Shown here: piece by piece, positions 8,601 to 16,434 of the stretch
Position numbering within the stretch: the stretch's first letter is position 1
Layout: each line of letters begins with the position of its first letter
From: Branchiostoma floridae
Lineage: Eukaryota > Chordata > Leptocardii > Amphioxiformes > Branchiostomatidae
Assembly (NCBI RefSeq): GCF_000003815.2
Contig: NC_049986.1
Span: 7,723,162 to 7,746,474, forward strand
Length of the DNA: 23,313 nt
Direction: 5' to 3'
Translations under genes and position numbers: made by a program
Notes under the pieces: model-generated
The model's database searches: none
Told to the model about the DNA's origin: nothing
Seen by the model: the letters and a program-made list of their open reading frames with translations, nothing else

Positions 8601-8732
8601 AAGTGTTTTCTGTGGTGTGTGCGGCGTCCCAAACGAGGACAGCGAGCAACGCAGCCTGCCAGACGACCAGCATACCGGTCAGCAGTGCGCGTCTGAGGGA
8701 CAGTCTTCGGGAGATGGAGCCTTGGGAAGGGA
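5505..8732 (-). CDS. Seven-transmembrane protein, predicted N-in/C-out; join of 8732-8215, 7174-7064, 6415-6246, 5694-5505 (5' partial)
   Basis: Four exons were joined by splice sites and phase: 172 + 37 + 56 codons, a split AA/G codon, then 62 codons to TAG, about 328 residues in all. Seven hydrophobic segments are visible: four in the first exon (LLTGMLVVWQAALLAVLVW; LARLAIPLAVTITVSLLDAL; ILAVVCVVVSLGVGVVDVCV; VTVWCLAFLQFGVLWYAL), and one in each later exon (FVLHASISVFSLAAHVYY; WCETVFFLAVPVACLGGV; KLVILFTVVTLFGTLHLA). Charges favour an inside N-terminus (RRLSLRR before segment 1; KWW...HHRFMNRRMKF between 2 and 3). The C-terminal tail holds an NGT sequon, consistent with an outside C-terminus. 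This inverted topology is that of the insect gustatory/odorant receptor superfamily, not of GPCRs. I recognise no family signature, so receptor or channel function is only a hypothesis. The first exon begins at an acceptor, so upstream exon(s) are missing from this model. Confidence 0.72.
5695..6245 (-). other. Intron of the 7TM gene with a short internal duplication
   Basis: Phase-2 intron. Within it, GGTAACCTATATCTGTTATG (from 6023) is repeated imperfectly about 52 bp later (GATAACCTATGTCCGTCGTT, from 6075), each followed by ATCAACTGCA-like sequence. No other feature is seen. Confidence 0.5.
6246..6415 (-). CDS. 7TM gene, third visible exon (segment 6)
   Basis: The 170-bp exon reads VDPSTIWTVAMIW through GNEKEWN and ends AA before the consensus donor GTAAGT (6245 downward). 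The acceptor CGAAAG|GTGGAC has a weak pyrimidine tract, so the 5' boundary is the least certain in the model. An alternative acceptor upstream (CTAACAG) would bring in an in-frame TGA. Confidence 0.6.
6416..7063 (-). other. Intron of the 7TM gene, low-complexity stretch
   Basis: Phase-0 intron. 6546-6573 forms an A+T hairpin (GTCATATATTTTT / AAAAATATGAC), followed by several GACCCCCC/CCCCAAAA tracts to about 6640. No coding signal is recognised. Confidence 0.45.
7064..7174 (-). CDS. 7TM gene, second visible exon (segment 5)
   Basis: Lies between acceptor ATTTTTTCAG (ending at 7175) and donor GAG|GTATAT. It is 111 bp, phase 0 at both ends, encoding ALRSFSSTYF through STQWEE, with one hydrophobic segment. 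Confidence 0.7.
7671..7748 (+). pseudogene. Fragment of a DUF294/TPR paralogue
   Basis: Twenty-six codons (ILKLGLCIQPEEVQRL, then IIFISIDLIT) align with the DUF294-like helix pair of the first gene (ELLKTQRISPEDAHHL, TVLISISAEL): shared LK, I-x-PE, L and ISI. The flanks do not extend the match clearly and carry stops. It is read antisense to the host intron. The alignment is short, so this is tentative. Confidence 0.35.
7953..8152. mobile_element. ~200-bp MITE or foldback element with ~40-bp inverted ends
   Basis: 7954-7993 and 8112-8152 are inverted relatives. Shared blocks are AGGCT-ACGTCA, ATTTCC, CGGGGCCC and CGGGC. Over the inner 26 bp, 20 positions match. No coding capacity. It lies 60 bp from a 7TM-gene donor site. 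Confidence 0.6.
8215..8732 (-). CDS. 7TM gene, first visible exon (membrane segments 1-4)
   Basis: Starts after acceptor TTGTTTTGCAG (AG at 8734-8733) with two bases completing a split codon, then 172 codons to CTG CAG followed by donor GTAAGA (8214 downward). ATG at 8673 is in frame but 19 codons of open, basic sequence precede it. No convincing upstream exon was found in 8741-9138. Confidence 0.72.
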
Positions 8733-9071
8733 CTGCAAAACAAGTACAGCCACAGCAAATAAATTCATGGGCAATAGGCCTCGGAATGGTTGTTTATTCA
8801 TTGCAATAAAGATAAAATAAAGTAAACCGTAGTGCCACCCTCAAACAAACTGTAAGTTATCGAAAGTTTGCTAATCGAAATTCATTTAAGGTGGCCGCTA
8901 TGCAAAGGTAGCCACTAATACAGAATTGACAGTATCGTATTCGATATTCTGTATGTACATGTTAGAATTTAGATTGTTCACGTGTTTTCAGTCACTTTAT
9001 GTATTTGATTTTGTTCACCACAATTAACCCCATGGGCATGAATTTGCAATGAAACCTTGAATTGTATTAAC
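8733..9071. other. Spacer between the 7TM exon and the transposase-like gene
   Basis: A+T-rich with no recognised gene. On the plus strand, AATAAAGATAAAATAAAG (8805-8822) resembles a retroelement or 3' UTR tail. No terminal inverted repeat matching the right side of the large minus-strand gene was found. Confidence 0.35.
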
Positions 9072-9077
9072 TTTAAT
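9072..9077 (-). promoter_or_regulatory. Candidate polyadenylation signal ATTAAA
   Basis: On the minus strand ATTAAA lies about 62 bases after the stop of the large minus-strand gene. It is the common variant of AATAAA. A six-base motif in A+T-rich DNA is weak evidence. Confidence 0.3.
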
Positions 9078-9138
9078 CAGGCATTTCAACAATGTAGCAC
9101 TTAAAGTAATTTGGTAATTCTATAATATTAAGGATAGC

Positions 9139-12100
9139 TCACATGTTGCTGCTTCCTGATGATGCGTCATCCGCCTCCTCCAGGTCAAGCTCGGGGTCGA
9201 CTATCTCCACCCTCAAGATGACTGTGTTGTCCTCCACCTCAGATTCACTCTCCTCTAGGTCAGCCTCACAACTACCCTGGTCTTCAGCTTCATTCTCTGC
9301 ATCTTCTTGGCATGATGGCATGTCTTCATACGGTTGTGGTGTGAAGTTGTAGTCTTTGTCCAGGAATGATGTTTTGACTTTCTTGATTAGCTTCTGTTCT
9401 TCATATATCCACAGAATGCTGAGTGGCATTGGCACTTGCTTGTGGATACATTCCTTCCATTTCTGTTGTAGGTAGTGTTCTTCCTTCTTGAGTGTTGTTG
9501 ACCTGAAATGATGCAGCTTTGGGCCATGAACAGAGTTGGGTTTGTCATCTGGGGCGTCATGGAGAACAACATCGTCTTCCTCGATGTGCCAATGGACACC
9601 ATAGCCTGGGAGGAGGTAGTCTGCAGTCATTTCACAGTATGTCTGCGCATCTCGGGGATATTTCTTCAGGAGTTTGATGGGGATCCTTGTTCTCTCCATT
9701 GAAACGATCTTTGCCGCTTGAGAGATTCTGTTGTCTTGGTGATTGGTAGATGACGGTTCTAGTTTCTGCTCAAAGTGATTTCGGACGAACCAATTTTTGA
9801 CGACATGGCCTTCTTGTGAATAGTTTGCTGATGATTTGGTCGTGCGCTTGATTGAGCTGAACTGCCGCTCTTCATTCTCTGCCATGGTGGAGCTGATGGC
9901 TACAATCCTGAAGACAATAGGGACGTGGTCTCTTAATGAGTGTATGTGGTGCCCCCAAAGCTTTCTATCTGTGATCACTTGTGCTGGCCCAGGCAAACAT
10001 TCCTTCATGAGGAGATTATGTTTAAAAGTGACATTTGCCAACCGGTAGATAGTTGTAGGGGATCTGTCCTCTGCATTGGCATAGCATAGCTGCTGCATCT
10101 GAGCAAGTGTTTCAATGAGTTGGACTGTTTTGGTACTTGCTTCGCTGTCTTGTTTCAGTTTATTAAGAAGGATAAGTAGGGTTTCTCTCACATCAGATGC
10201 CCGGACTATGTCTTTGTTGTTTAGGAGGAGTTCTTTAACCTCGTTGATGGTGTTAGCTTCTTGTTTTGATACTTTTGATGGTAGCTCAGCCAAGAGATTT
10301 TTTGTGTGATTTGACAGGTCATGCATCGGTTCACTTGCAGTTTCTTCGAGATGCTGCAAGTTGAGCTCTTCCACACTTTGGTTGGGGTTTGTGTACAGGA
10401 GTGTTGGTATTCTCTTTGTGCCACAAAATGTTTCCTTGAAGTTGTCGGTGAGGGTCTTTTTGGTCATTGTTTCTGCTGACGAGTAGTCTACTGTGCCTCT
10501 GTATGTTAGTTCATCCTTTAGCTCCTCCTTTGTCATTGTGTAGAACGGATTGGGGGTGGTTTCAGATGCCTTTTTAGATGATACTGGGCCCTCCATGATG
10601 AATTTCTGTCTGTCTTTGATGTCTGCTACAGACTTTTGACAATGGCGGCATTTCCAATAATCGTCTATTGACCTCATGTCTACAGGGCATGTACAAGAGT
10701 AATGTCCAACTCGCTGCTTCCCGAACTCAAACTGGCGTGATGGGTGGTCTCCTTTGAAGAATCTCAGAACATCACTTATTTGCCGTCCATCTGAGCCTTG
10801 AACTGGAAGCGGAAGGGCCAGGGATGGGAGGTCGTCCCGTCTTGTTTCCGCATAGAGCAGCTGCTCTTCGTCCGTCCCTCCACACCGTGCTAGCAGATAA
10901 GTCTCTGGTCTTTCCACCTTGGCCTGGACATTTACATTGACTTTGTACTTCTTCCTGTACTCTTCATTAGTTAAGAAGACTGCAGCATCATACACTGTAG
11001 ACACGAGGTATAGGATGTATCCATGGTTAGCTAAACTGGCGCCATCTTCCCAATACGAGAGATGCCTTGTATTTTCTACAATGTTCAAGTGTTCTCTTAG
11101 CTGCTCTTCAGATTCTCCATCTGTCACCTCCCCCAACTCTTCCAGCCTCTGTACCACTTGATCGGTTGTCATACTGTCACAGTCGCTTTGCTCTCGCAGA
11201 AAGGGTAGCTGTTTGTTCAAAAAATGCTGTCTGATTTCCAGTAGGGGCCGCTTTCTGCCTCCAATCACTGTAACCTTTGTCTCTATCCTGCCTGTTTCTT
11301 TATTGAGAAAGAATGTCTTGTACTCTTTGGGGACAATAAACTCCCCAATGGGAACTTCTCCTTCAGCTATGCATACTTTCAGTTGTTCACTGATTTGGTT
11401 TTCCGTTCGTTTCTTGGGCACACTAATCTTCGGATCAGTAGGAAGTCGAAGCCTTGCCTTGCGAACTATGTCATGTGTTGTTCTTGCCTGAAATCTATCT
11501 GTGTTGACACCTTCACTTTGCAACCAGAGCTTGACCAGCTGCCCTGCATTACCTGGCACTTTTCCATGTTTGTCTCTGACGCCATGTTTGATTGCCAGTT
11601 GAGTCCAGTTAACAGTTCTGCCATCTTCATATGCCATGACCTCTTCCATTAGGTTTTCCTTGTCAAAGCTAGTGTAGGTAGAGAAGTTCCCTAGTCTGTC
11701 TTTTGGCTTCTGCTTTCCAGCCGCCTCTCTTTCCTTTCTTTGTTTTGTTCTTTTCTCTGCTTCCTCTCTGTTCTCGAACTCATCTGCAAGTCGGCGAACC
11801 TTTCTGGATCTCAGTGACTCCCCACTGCCAAATGTGACATCTAGGTCTTTGTTGTTTCTCCTGGCTGCCTTCTCGATTTGTTCTTTAGTCTGACGCATTA
11901 TTTTCCTTCTTTTGCTTCTTTCCTGTTCGGCACTTGTAATGTTCAGCTCTGGTAGAATATCGGAGAGGGGTCTTTTGCACTTCTTCCTGCAGAGATTGTC
12001 TGCCTGCTGAAATAGCTGCCTTGCCCATTCTTTCTCATTATCTAGCATGATTGGAGGCCTTGGTTGGAAGTTGAGGTCCTCATTAGCGTCTAGCACCTTC

Positions 12101-12513
12101 CTTGTTTTAGGGCACTTGATTTGTTTGTTGTAAAGGTTCCAAAACGGTTTGTGTTCTGTACAGCACCCTTTGCATGGACCATTTGCGGTGTGTTTTGCCT
12201 TTGCAGATGAATCAAGTCTTCTCCAGTTGTTGATTTTGAAGTGATCAAGAAACTTGAGTTTGTCTTCTCGATTCAACTTGGAGCCCATCCAACTGTTGAA
12301 AACCTTATCAACATGTGTAGCACTTTTTTGAAAGTCCTCAAAACTCAAGGTCATAGTTGTATCATGTTTGAAGACCTCCTTGAATGCTTCGTATCTGACT
12401 GTAGGGCTTACTGATCTATGCTTCTGTGCAGATTTTTCATTCTCAGAAACTCCCAGCAACTTACTTTGTCGCACAGCGACACGAGCAAATCCACAAGTCA
12501 CTTTAAGTGCCAT
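9139..12513 (-). CDS. SAP-containing RNase-H-fold (Transib/RAG1-class-like) DDE transposase or domesticated derivative, 1124 aa
   Basis: A single uninterrupted 1124-codon frame. An in-frame TAA nine bases upstream of ATG 12513 fixes the start. Order: Cys-rich patch (C114, C117, C118, H121, C134); basic coiled-coil-like region with KRRK (about 195-270); a possible HTH (301-345, VNWTQLAIKHGV, GNAGQLVKLWL); SAP-like segment (447-476); then a proposed catalytic core. Candidate residues: D490 (YWEDG, followed by a hydrophobic strand YILYLVSTVY), D589 (FFKGDHPSR), C607/C609 and C622-x2-C625, H858-x4-H863-V-P, and E879/E881 (AENEE). In RAG1 the second Asp is 19 residues before its zinc Cys, here 18, and RAG1 also has HxxxxHVP just before the catalytic Glu region. 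A second SAP-like segment (659-690) sits inside the core as an insertion. The C-terminus is acidic (1066-1120). I recall similar proteins in many copies in cnidarian genomes. No RAG2-like partner or terminal repeats were found, so active element versus domesticated gene is open. Confidence 0.75.
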   Translation of the reverse strand: MALKVTCGFARVAVRQSKLLGVSENEKSAQKHRSVSPTVRYEAFKEVFKHDTTMTLSFEDFQKSATHVDKVFNSWMGSKLNREDKLKFLDHFKINNWRRLDSSAKAKHTANGPCKGCCTEHKPFWNLYNKQIKCPKTRKVLDANEDLNFQPRPPIMLDNEKEWARQLFQQADNLCRKKCKRPLSDILPELNITSAEQERSKRRKIMRQTKEQIEKAARRNNKDLDVTFGSGESLRSRKVRRLADEFENREEAEKRTKQRKEREAAGKQKPKDRLGNFSTYTSFDKENLMEEVMAYEDGRTVNWTQLAIKHGVRDKHGKVPGNAGQLVKLWLQSEGVNTDRFQARTTHDIVRKARLRLPTDPKISVPKKRTENQISEQLKVCIAEGEVPIGEFIVPKEYKTFFLNKETGRIETKVTVIGGRKRPLLEIRQHFLNKQLPFLREQSDCDSMTTDQVVQRLEELGEVTDGESEEQLREHLNIVENTRHLSYWEDGASLANHGYILYLVSTVYDAAVFLTNEEYRKKYKVNVNVQAKVERPETYLLARCGGTDEEQLLYAETRRDDLPSLALPLPVQGSDGRQISDVLRFFKGDHPSRQFEFGKQRVGHYSCTCPVDMRSIDDYWKCRHCQKSVADIKDRQKFIMEGPVSSKKASETTPNPFYTMTKEELKDELTYRGTVDYSSAETMTKKTLTDNFKETFCGTKRIPTLLYTNPNQSVEELNLQHLEETASEPMHDLSNHTKNLLAELPSKVSKQEANTINEVKELLLNNKDIVRASDVRETLLILLNKLKQDSEASTKTVQLIETLAQMQQLCYANAEDRSPTTIYRLANVTFKHNLLMKECLPGPAQVITDRKLWGHHIHSLRDHVPIVFRIVAISSTMAENEERQFSSIKRTTKSSANYSQEGHVVKNWFVRNHFEQKLEPSSTNHQDNRISQAAKIVSMERTRIPIKLLKKYPRDAQTYCEMTADYLLPGYGVHWHIEEDDVVLHDAPDDKPNSVHGPKLHHFRSTTLKKEEHYLQQKWKECIHKQVPMPLSILWIYEEQKLIKKVKTSFLDKDYNFTPQPYEDMPSCQEDAENEAEDQGSCEADLEESESEVEDNTVILRVEIVDPELDLEEADDASSGSSNM

Positions 12514-12531
12514 GACTTGTTACTTTTGTTG

Positions 12532-12550
12532 CTGTGAAAATAAGGAAAAT
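12532..12550 (-). promoter_or_regulatory. Splice acceptor in the 5' leader of the transposase-like gene
   Basis: On the minus strand TTTTCCTTATTTTCACAG precedes the leader CAACAAAAGTAACAAGTC-ATG. A pyrimidine tract plus CAG 18 bases before the start codon suggests an upstream non-coding exon beyond 12550. The exon would begin at 12531. Confidence 0.55.
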
Positions 12551-12783
12551 TTAAGAATATTAAGGCTACAATTTAAACATTTTATTTTATTAAGTATATG
12601 TAACATTACAGCAGTAAGACAAGTTCCAAAGCCTTGGCAATAGATGAGGTTTCCAGGACTCAAAGTGCGCGTGCACCATGGTGCCCCAATGTTTGTCTAT
12701 CACGTGTTGTAAAGTACCATTTATTTCCATGAAATCTTGGCATCTGACTTAAGGCAGTATCTCACTGCGTTACTACTTTTGTA
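12551..12783. other. Upstream region of the transposase-like gene
   Basis: No TATA box or first exon can be assigned. A perfect 12-base palindrome GCACCATGGTGC occurs near 12672-12685; no function is claimed. Confidence 0.3.
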
Positions 12784-13812
12784 GTCTTTTCGTCCCCAAG
12801 ACCATTCGTCCCCTTGATTTTTTGTCCTCGGCATGGACGTTTCGTCTTAGGACAATTCTTGCCTATGCAACAAGTTATTGACAAGTCACATAATTTTTAT
12901 AAGAATTTTTATCAAACTTCTATTAAAAAAAACTACACTTTTGATTTTTTTAGTCTTTCGCTTTGGATAACCGGCACTAAACGGACAAGTAAAAAAAATT
13001 TCATGTTGCCGGGCCTGCCACCTTGTTGTTTACGCATGTTGCCATGCACTCGTGCGCACCAATCGTCCGACCAGAGTTGACATAATGATGTAGTAATAGG
13101 CTGGAAGTGCACTGTTGTTTCCCTAACTTTTGCTCCCTATTGCTTGGTGATCGTTATAGCTGAGCATAGATTTGTCTTATTTCCTGAAAAGCCCGTGGAT
13201 TGTATTGTTTTTGTGCGAGGAGTAGTTGGTCGGCCAGCGAAACCATATTTGTATTAGTCCGCTGCAACGGTGATTTTTTTTGCCTGATGACCCAAACAGC
13301 ATCGTTTTTCATGCGATTTCGAAGAAATTACGTCATCGGAGATCGCAAAAAAGTTATCACATGGAATTTTTTTGTTTTCATTTTACATAAACATGAAGAA
13401 TTTAGCTTCTCTAACATGTAGGCCGTTATCCTGAGAAAATTCATTTTTTCCAAGCAGCTTCGATAAAAAAAGTGTTAAAAAATGATAGTTTTCGGGTCAA
13501 AAATTAAAATTTTACTACATATTCTACCCAAAATAAAGAGGCAACAGACGATACCAATAGGTTTGTCGGAAAGAGGCAGGAAACGGCTTTCCACCATATT
13601 GATTAAGTTTCGCGTCCTACGTTTACTAGCGGAACTGTAGCCCTTCGGCCTGAGGCTGTCCGCCAACCTCCGAAATCGTGAAAGAAACTCCGGTCCGAGA
13701 CCATAAGCTGCCTTTTGGGGGTTAAACACTGTTATATATGACGAGGACGAAAGAACCCTGATGGGAACGAAATGTCCAAAACGGGGACAGAAGGACTAGG
13801 GGACGAAAAGAC
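12784..13812. mobile_element. Nonautonomous DNA transposon (~1.03 kb) with TCGTCCCC-rich inverted ends
   Basis: GTCTTTTCGTCCCC at 12784-12797 is exactly inverted at 13799-13812, and similarity runs on imperfectly for about 30 bp. Each end carries about four subterminal copies of a TTCGTCC-like motif (left: CGTCCCC twice, TTGTCCTCG, TTTCGTC; right, inverted: GGGGACGAAAAG, GGGGACAGAAG, GGGAACGAAATG, GAGGACGAAAG). The interior has no convincing coding frame, so it would depend on an enzyme in trans. No clear target duplication is seen. Confidence 0.62.
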
Positions 13813-13875
13813 CTGATACTTCTCACTATACACTTGGGTCATGCTTCCGGCACTGCGGCGTTTTATAATGAAGTT
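13813..13875. other. Short spacer between transposon end and 21-bp repeat
   Basis: No feature recognised. Confidence 0.3.
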
Positions 13876-13959
13876 GTACCTTTACAAAACCTTGTTGTGC
13901 CCCCACAGAACATAGAGGTGCCGCAAGCAAACTCAGAGGTGCCGGTTGCAAGTGCAATG
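13876..13959 (+). repeat. 21-bp tandem repeat, four units
   Basis: Four consecutive 21-bp units start GTACC, GTGCCCCC, GTGCCGCA and GTGCCGGT. The plus frame reads heptads VPLQNLV, VPPQNIE, VPQANSE, VPVASAM; the minus frame reads GTS/GTT heptads with Cys. Both frames close nearby, so I treat it as a minisatellite or exon remnant rather than a gene. Confidence 0.6.
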
Positions 13960-14973
13960 TTGTTGCTTTTTCTTAGATAAAATAATAATGCAAGTGGCGC
14001 AGGATGTCCCAACAGTGCCGCCACCATGCCATCAACAGTTTCAAGGTTAAATTTTGCATATTTTGCACTACTTTGGATGCATTTCTAATAATTTTCCAGC
14101 AGTTTAAGATTCAGTTACAATGCTGCGATTTCCACAAAACTTAACTTGTATCCATATACAGACTAACTCAACAATATCTTTTGATAGAATCTCATTTTGG
14201 GGCATTTTCATCATTTTAAAGTGACTTTTCATAAATGATTGACGCTGCGATTTCCAATAACACTTTTAGTCTAGAAACGCCCCTTTGAGGTCTGCAACAG
14301 AGGCTATCTACATAGCCAGTATAACCATCTTTCAGTGTAACACACTTCCCCAAATATATACAAAACTTTCCAAAGTTATTATCAATTATTCTTTTTACCA
14401 TTTCTTAGAATTTTCGATCAGCATTTTGGTGAGCACTGCAAAAAGTTTTGTGATTTAGGCATATCACCAGAATCTAATATTTGCCTTGCACCATGGGGTC
14501 AATAATCCAAAGTCTCCTCATTAGTATGCTAAGCTTATTCCTAAATACATCATTATTATACATGTAAATATAAAAATGTTTTGACAGAAAAGTTTCTAGA
14601 CATACCTTACACTTCACCCAGATGACAGTCAACATGCTAGCATGGAGTTGAGCACGGAGGTCTCACAACCTCACGCTTGAAGTCCTCAATCAAAATGTTT
14701 GTTGATGCTCAATATTGGATCCATGGGTAATGTTTGGACTGTACCATAATACATGAGGGGTAGCAAAGTAGCAAATGATGATTTTTTAGTTATCTCCTAA
14801 GTAAGGACGATAAAGTCATGCCTTCAAGGAATTGTGTTTGCAGATCTCTCTTTAAGTCAATTGATATTTTCAGAAATATGGCACTAGAGCCATCCTTATT
14901 CTATACTGTACAACTTTAGATTACCTTTGAGTTGATATGATCCACTCCTAGTAGACACACCAGACAGTCATTA
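13960..14973. other. A+T-rich intergenic stretch, no gene seen
   Basis: The phrase GCTGCGATTTCCA occurs twice (near 14123 and 14246), but no longer repeat or coding frame is recognised. Confidence 0.4.
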
Positions 14974-15007
14974 TATTGCAATCCATACATAGTATGGGAT
15001 TGCAATA
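14974..15007. repeat. Strong hairpin (inverted repeat) at the left flank of the satellite
   Basis: TATTGCAATCC-ATAC and GTATG-GGATTGCAATA pair almost perfectly with one bulged base and a short loop. GGATTGCAATAT occurs again near 16021 at the far side of the satellite array. Confidence 0.7.
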
Positions 15008-15088
15008 TATTGTTTTTCCTTGGTTTCTTCTTCTTCTCCTGTCAAATCTTCAAATTGATTCAACTTTTTCATTTTTAGGCCAAATGAG

Positions 15089-16010
15089 CTGAAATTTGGC
15101 AGGGTGGTAGGGATAGCAAATACCCCCAGGTGTTTTTTTCACTTTCTTGATAGAGGCCTTAGAATTTATGATATTTAGGGTTTTTGGTCATTTTTAGACC
15201 CATTATGTATATTTTGGGACCCTGTGCCCTGGTATTACAACCTAATGGCCTGAAATTTGGTACAGAGGTGCATTGGACATATGACCACAGGACCCCATCA
15301 ACATTTTTTGTCATAGATTACTTAGAAATTAGTTATTTTGGGGTGTTTTAGCCATTTTTGACTAAAAATGTATATTTTTGGCTCCTATGCCCTTGTATGG
15401 AAACCAAATGACCTGCAATTTAGTACATAGGTGCATTGGACATATGACAACAGGACCACATCAACGCTTTTGTTATTGATCATTTCAAAAATGAGTTATT
15501 TTGGTTTTTTTCGGCCATTTTTGACTAAAAATGTTTATTTTTGGCTCCTATACCCTTGTATGAAAACCTAATGACCTGAAATTTGGTACAGAGGTGCATT
15601 CAACATATGCTCACAGGGTCCCATTGACACTTTCTTCATAGATCACTTCAAAAATTAGTTATTTTGGGGTTTTCAGTCATTTTTGACTAAAAATGGACTA
15701 AAAATGTTAAGTTTTGGCTCTTGTGCCTATGTATGAAAACCAAATGGTCTGAAATTTGGTATGAAGGTGCGTACGGTATGTAGCCACAGGGCTCTATTCA
15801 CACCTATGGTGTACATCAAACAAAAATTGTGAAATTTGGGATTTTTTGCCATTATTGACCAAAAATGTACATTTTTGCTTCCTGTGTCATGAGAAAGCCA
15901 ACTGATCTGGAATTTGGTGTTGGGGTAGCTTTAGCACTATAAATGGGAAATGGGCCACATAGACTGGTCCATTTTGCATAGATTGGGGTGTTCTGGAAGA
16001 GTCCTTTATT
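15089..16010 (+). repeat. ~162-bp satellite, about six diverged copies
   Basis: The phrase CTGAAATTTGGTACAGAGGT or a variant starts units at 15089, 15250, 15413, 15576, 15749 and 15907, spacings 161, 163, 163, 173 and 158. Units share a GCATTGGACATATG-like block followed by ACAGG, and CTATGCCCTTGTATG. Four contain the palindrome CATTTTTGACTAAAAATG (15353, 15516, 15678, and a variant at 15850). The 173-bp unit carries a local duplication of GGACTAAAAATG. No coding role is seen. Confidence 0.88.
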
Positions 16011-16131
16011 GTATGAAGATGGATTGCAATATGCTGTATTTGCTCCCAAGCAAATGTCGGCCTTTCTAGTTGTTACTGTCTTTTGTGGGAAATTCAGGTG
16101 TGGAAATAGGTGTGAATCTCTCTCAGTTATG

Positions 16132-16434
16132 ACCTTTTCAGTTAGATTAAAGGACAATGTTATCTTAGAAAATTGATAAATGCAAGGGTTTTCACAACTT
16201 TAACCTTAGTGTTGTACTAAAATTACTATGCATATAACATGTGCCTTTGATGTACATGATACCCTTGTGAAGAACAAAAAAAAAAACATTACCTTTTTAG
16301 TTAGATTAAAGGACAATGTTACCTTAGAAAATTGATAAAAGCAAGGGTTTTCACAACTTGTAACCTTAGTTCTTTACTATGCATATGCTAGTAACATGTT
16401 CCTTTGATGTATATGATACCATTGTGAACAATCT
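16132..16434 (+). repeat. Tandem duplication, period 159 bp
   Basis: 16132-16276 and 16291-16434 align over nearly their full length: CAGTTAGATTAAAGGACAAT, TTAGAAAATTGATAAA, GCAAGGGTTTTCACAACTT, ACTATGCATAT and CCTTTGATGTA-ATGATACC recur. An A-rich linker (16276-16286) separates them. Confidence 0.85.

Noticed and set aside
9143-11652. Open frames on the plus strand opposite the transposase-like gene
   Set aside because: They are short shadows of the 1124-codon minus-strand frame with low-complexity Ser-rich composition.
9139-12513. ProtoRAG/RAG1L itself
   Set aside because: Only the core layout resembles RAG1. The RAG1 flanking domains, a RAG2-like kelch neighbour and typical terminal repeats are not seen.
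14974-16434. CRISPR-like array
   Set aside because: Units are long, directly abutting and diverged, with no unique spacers; eukaryotic satellite structure.
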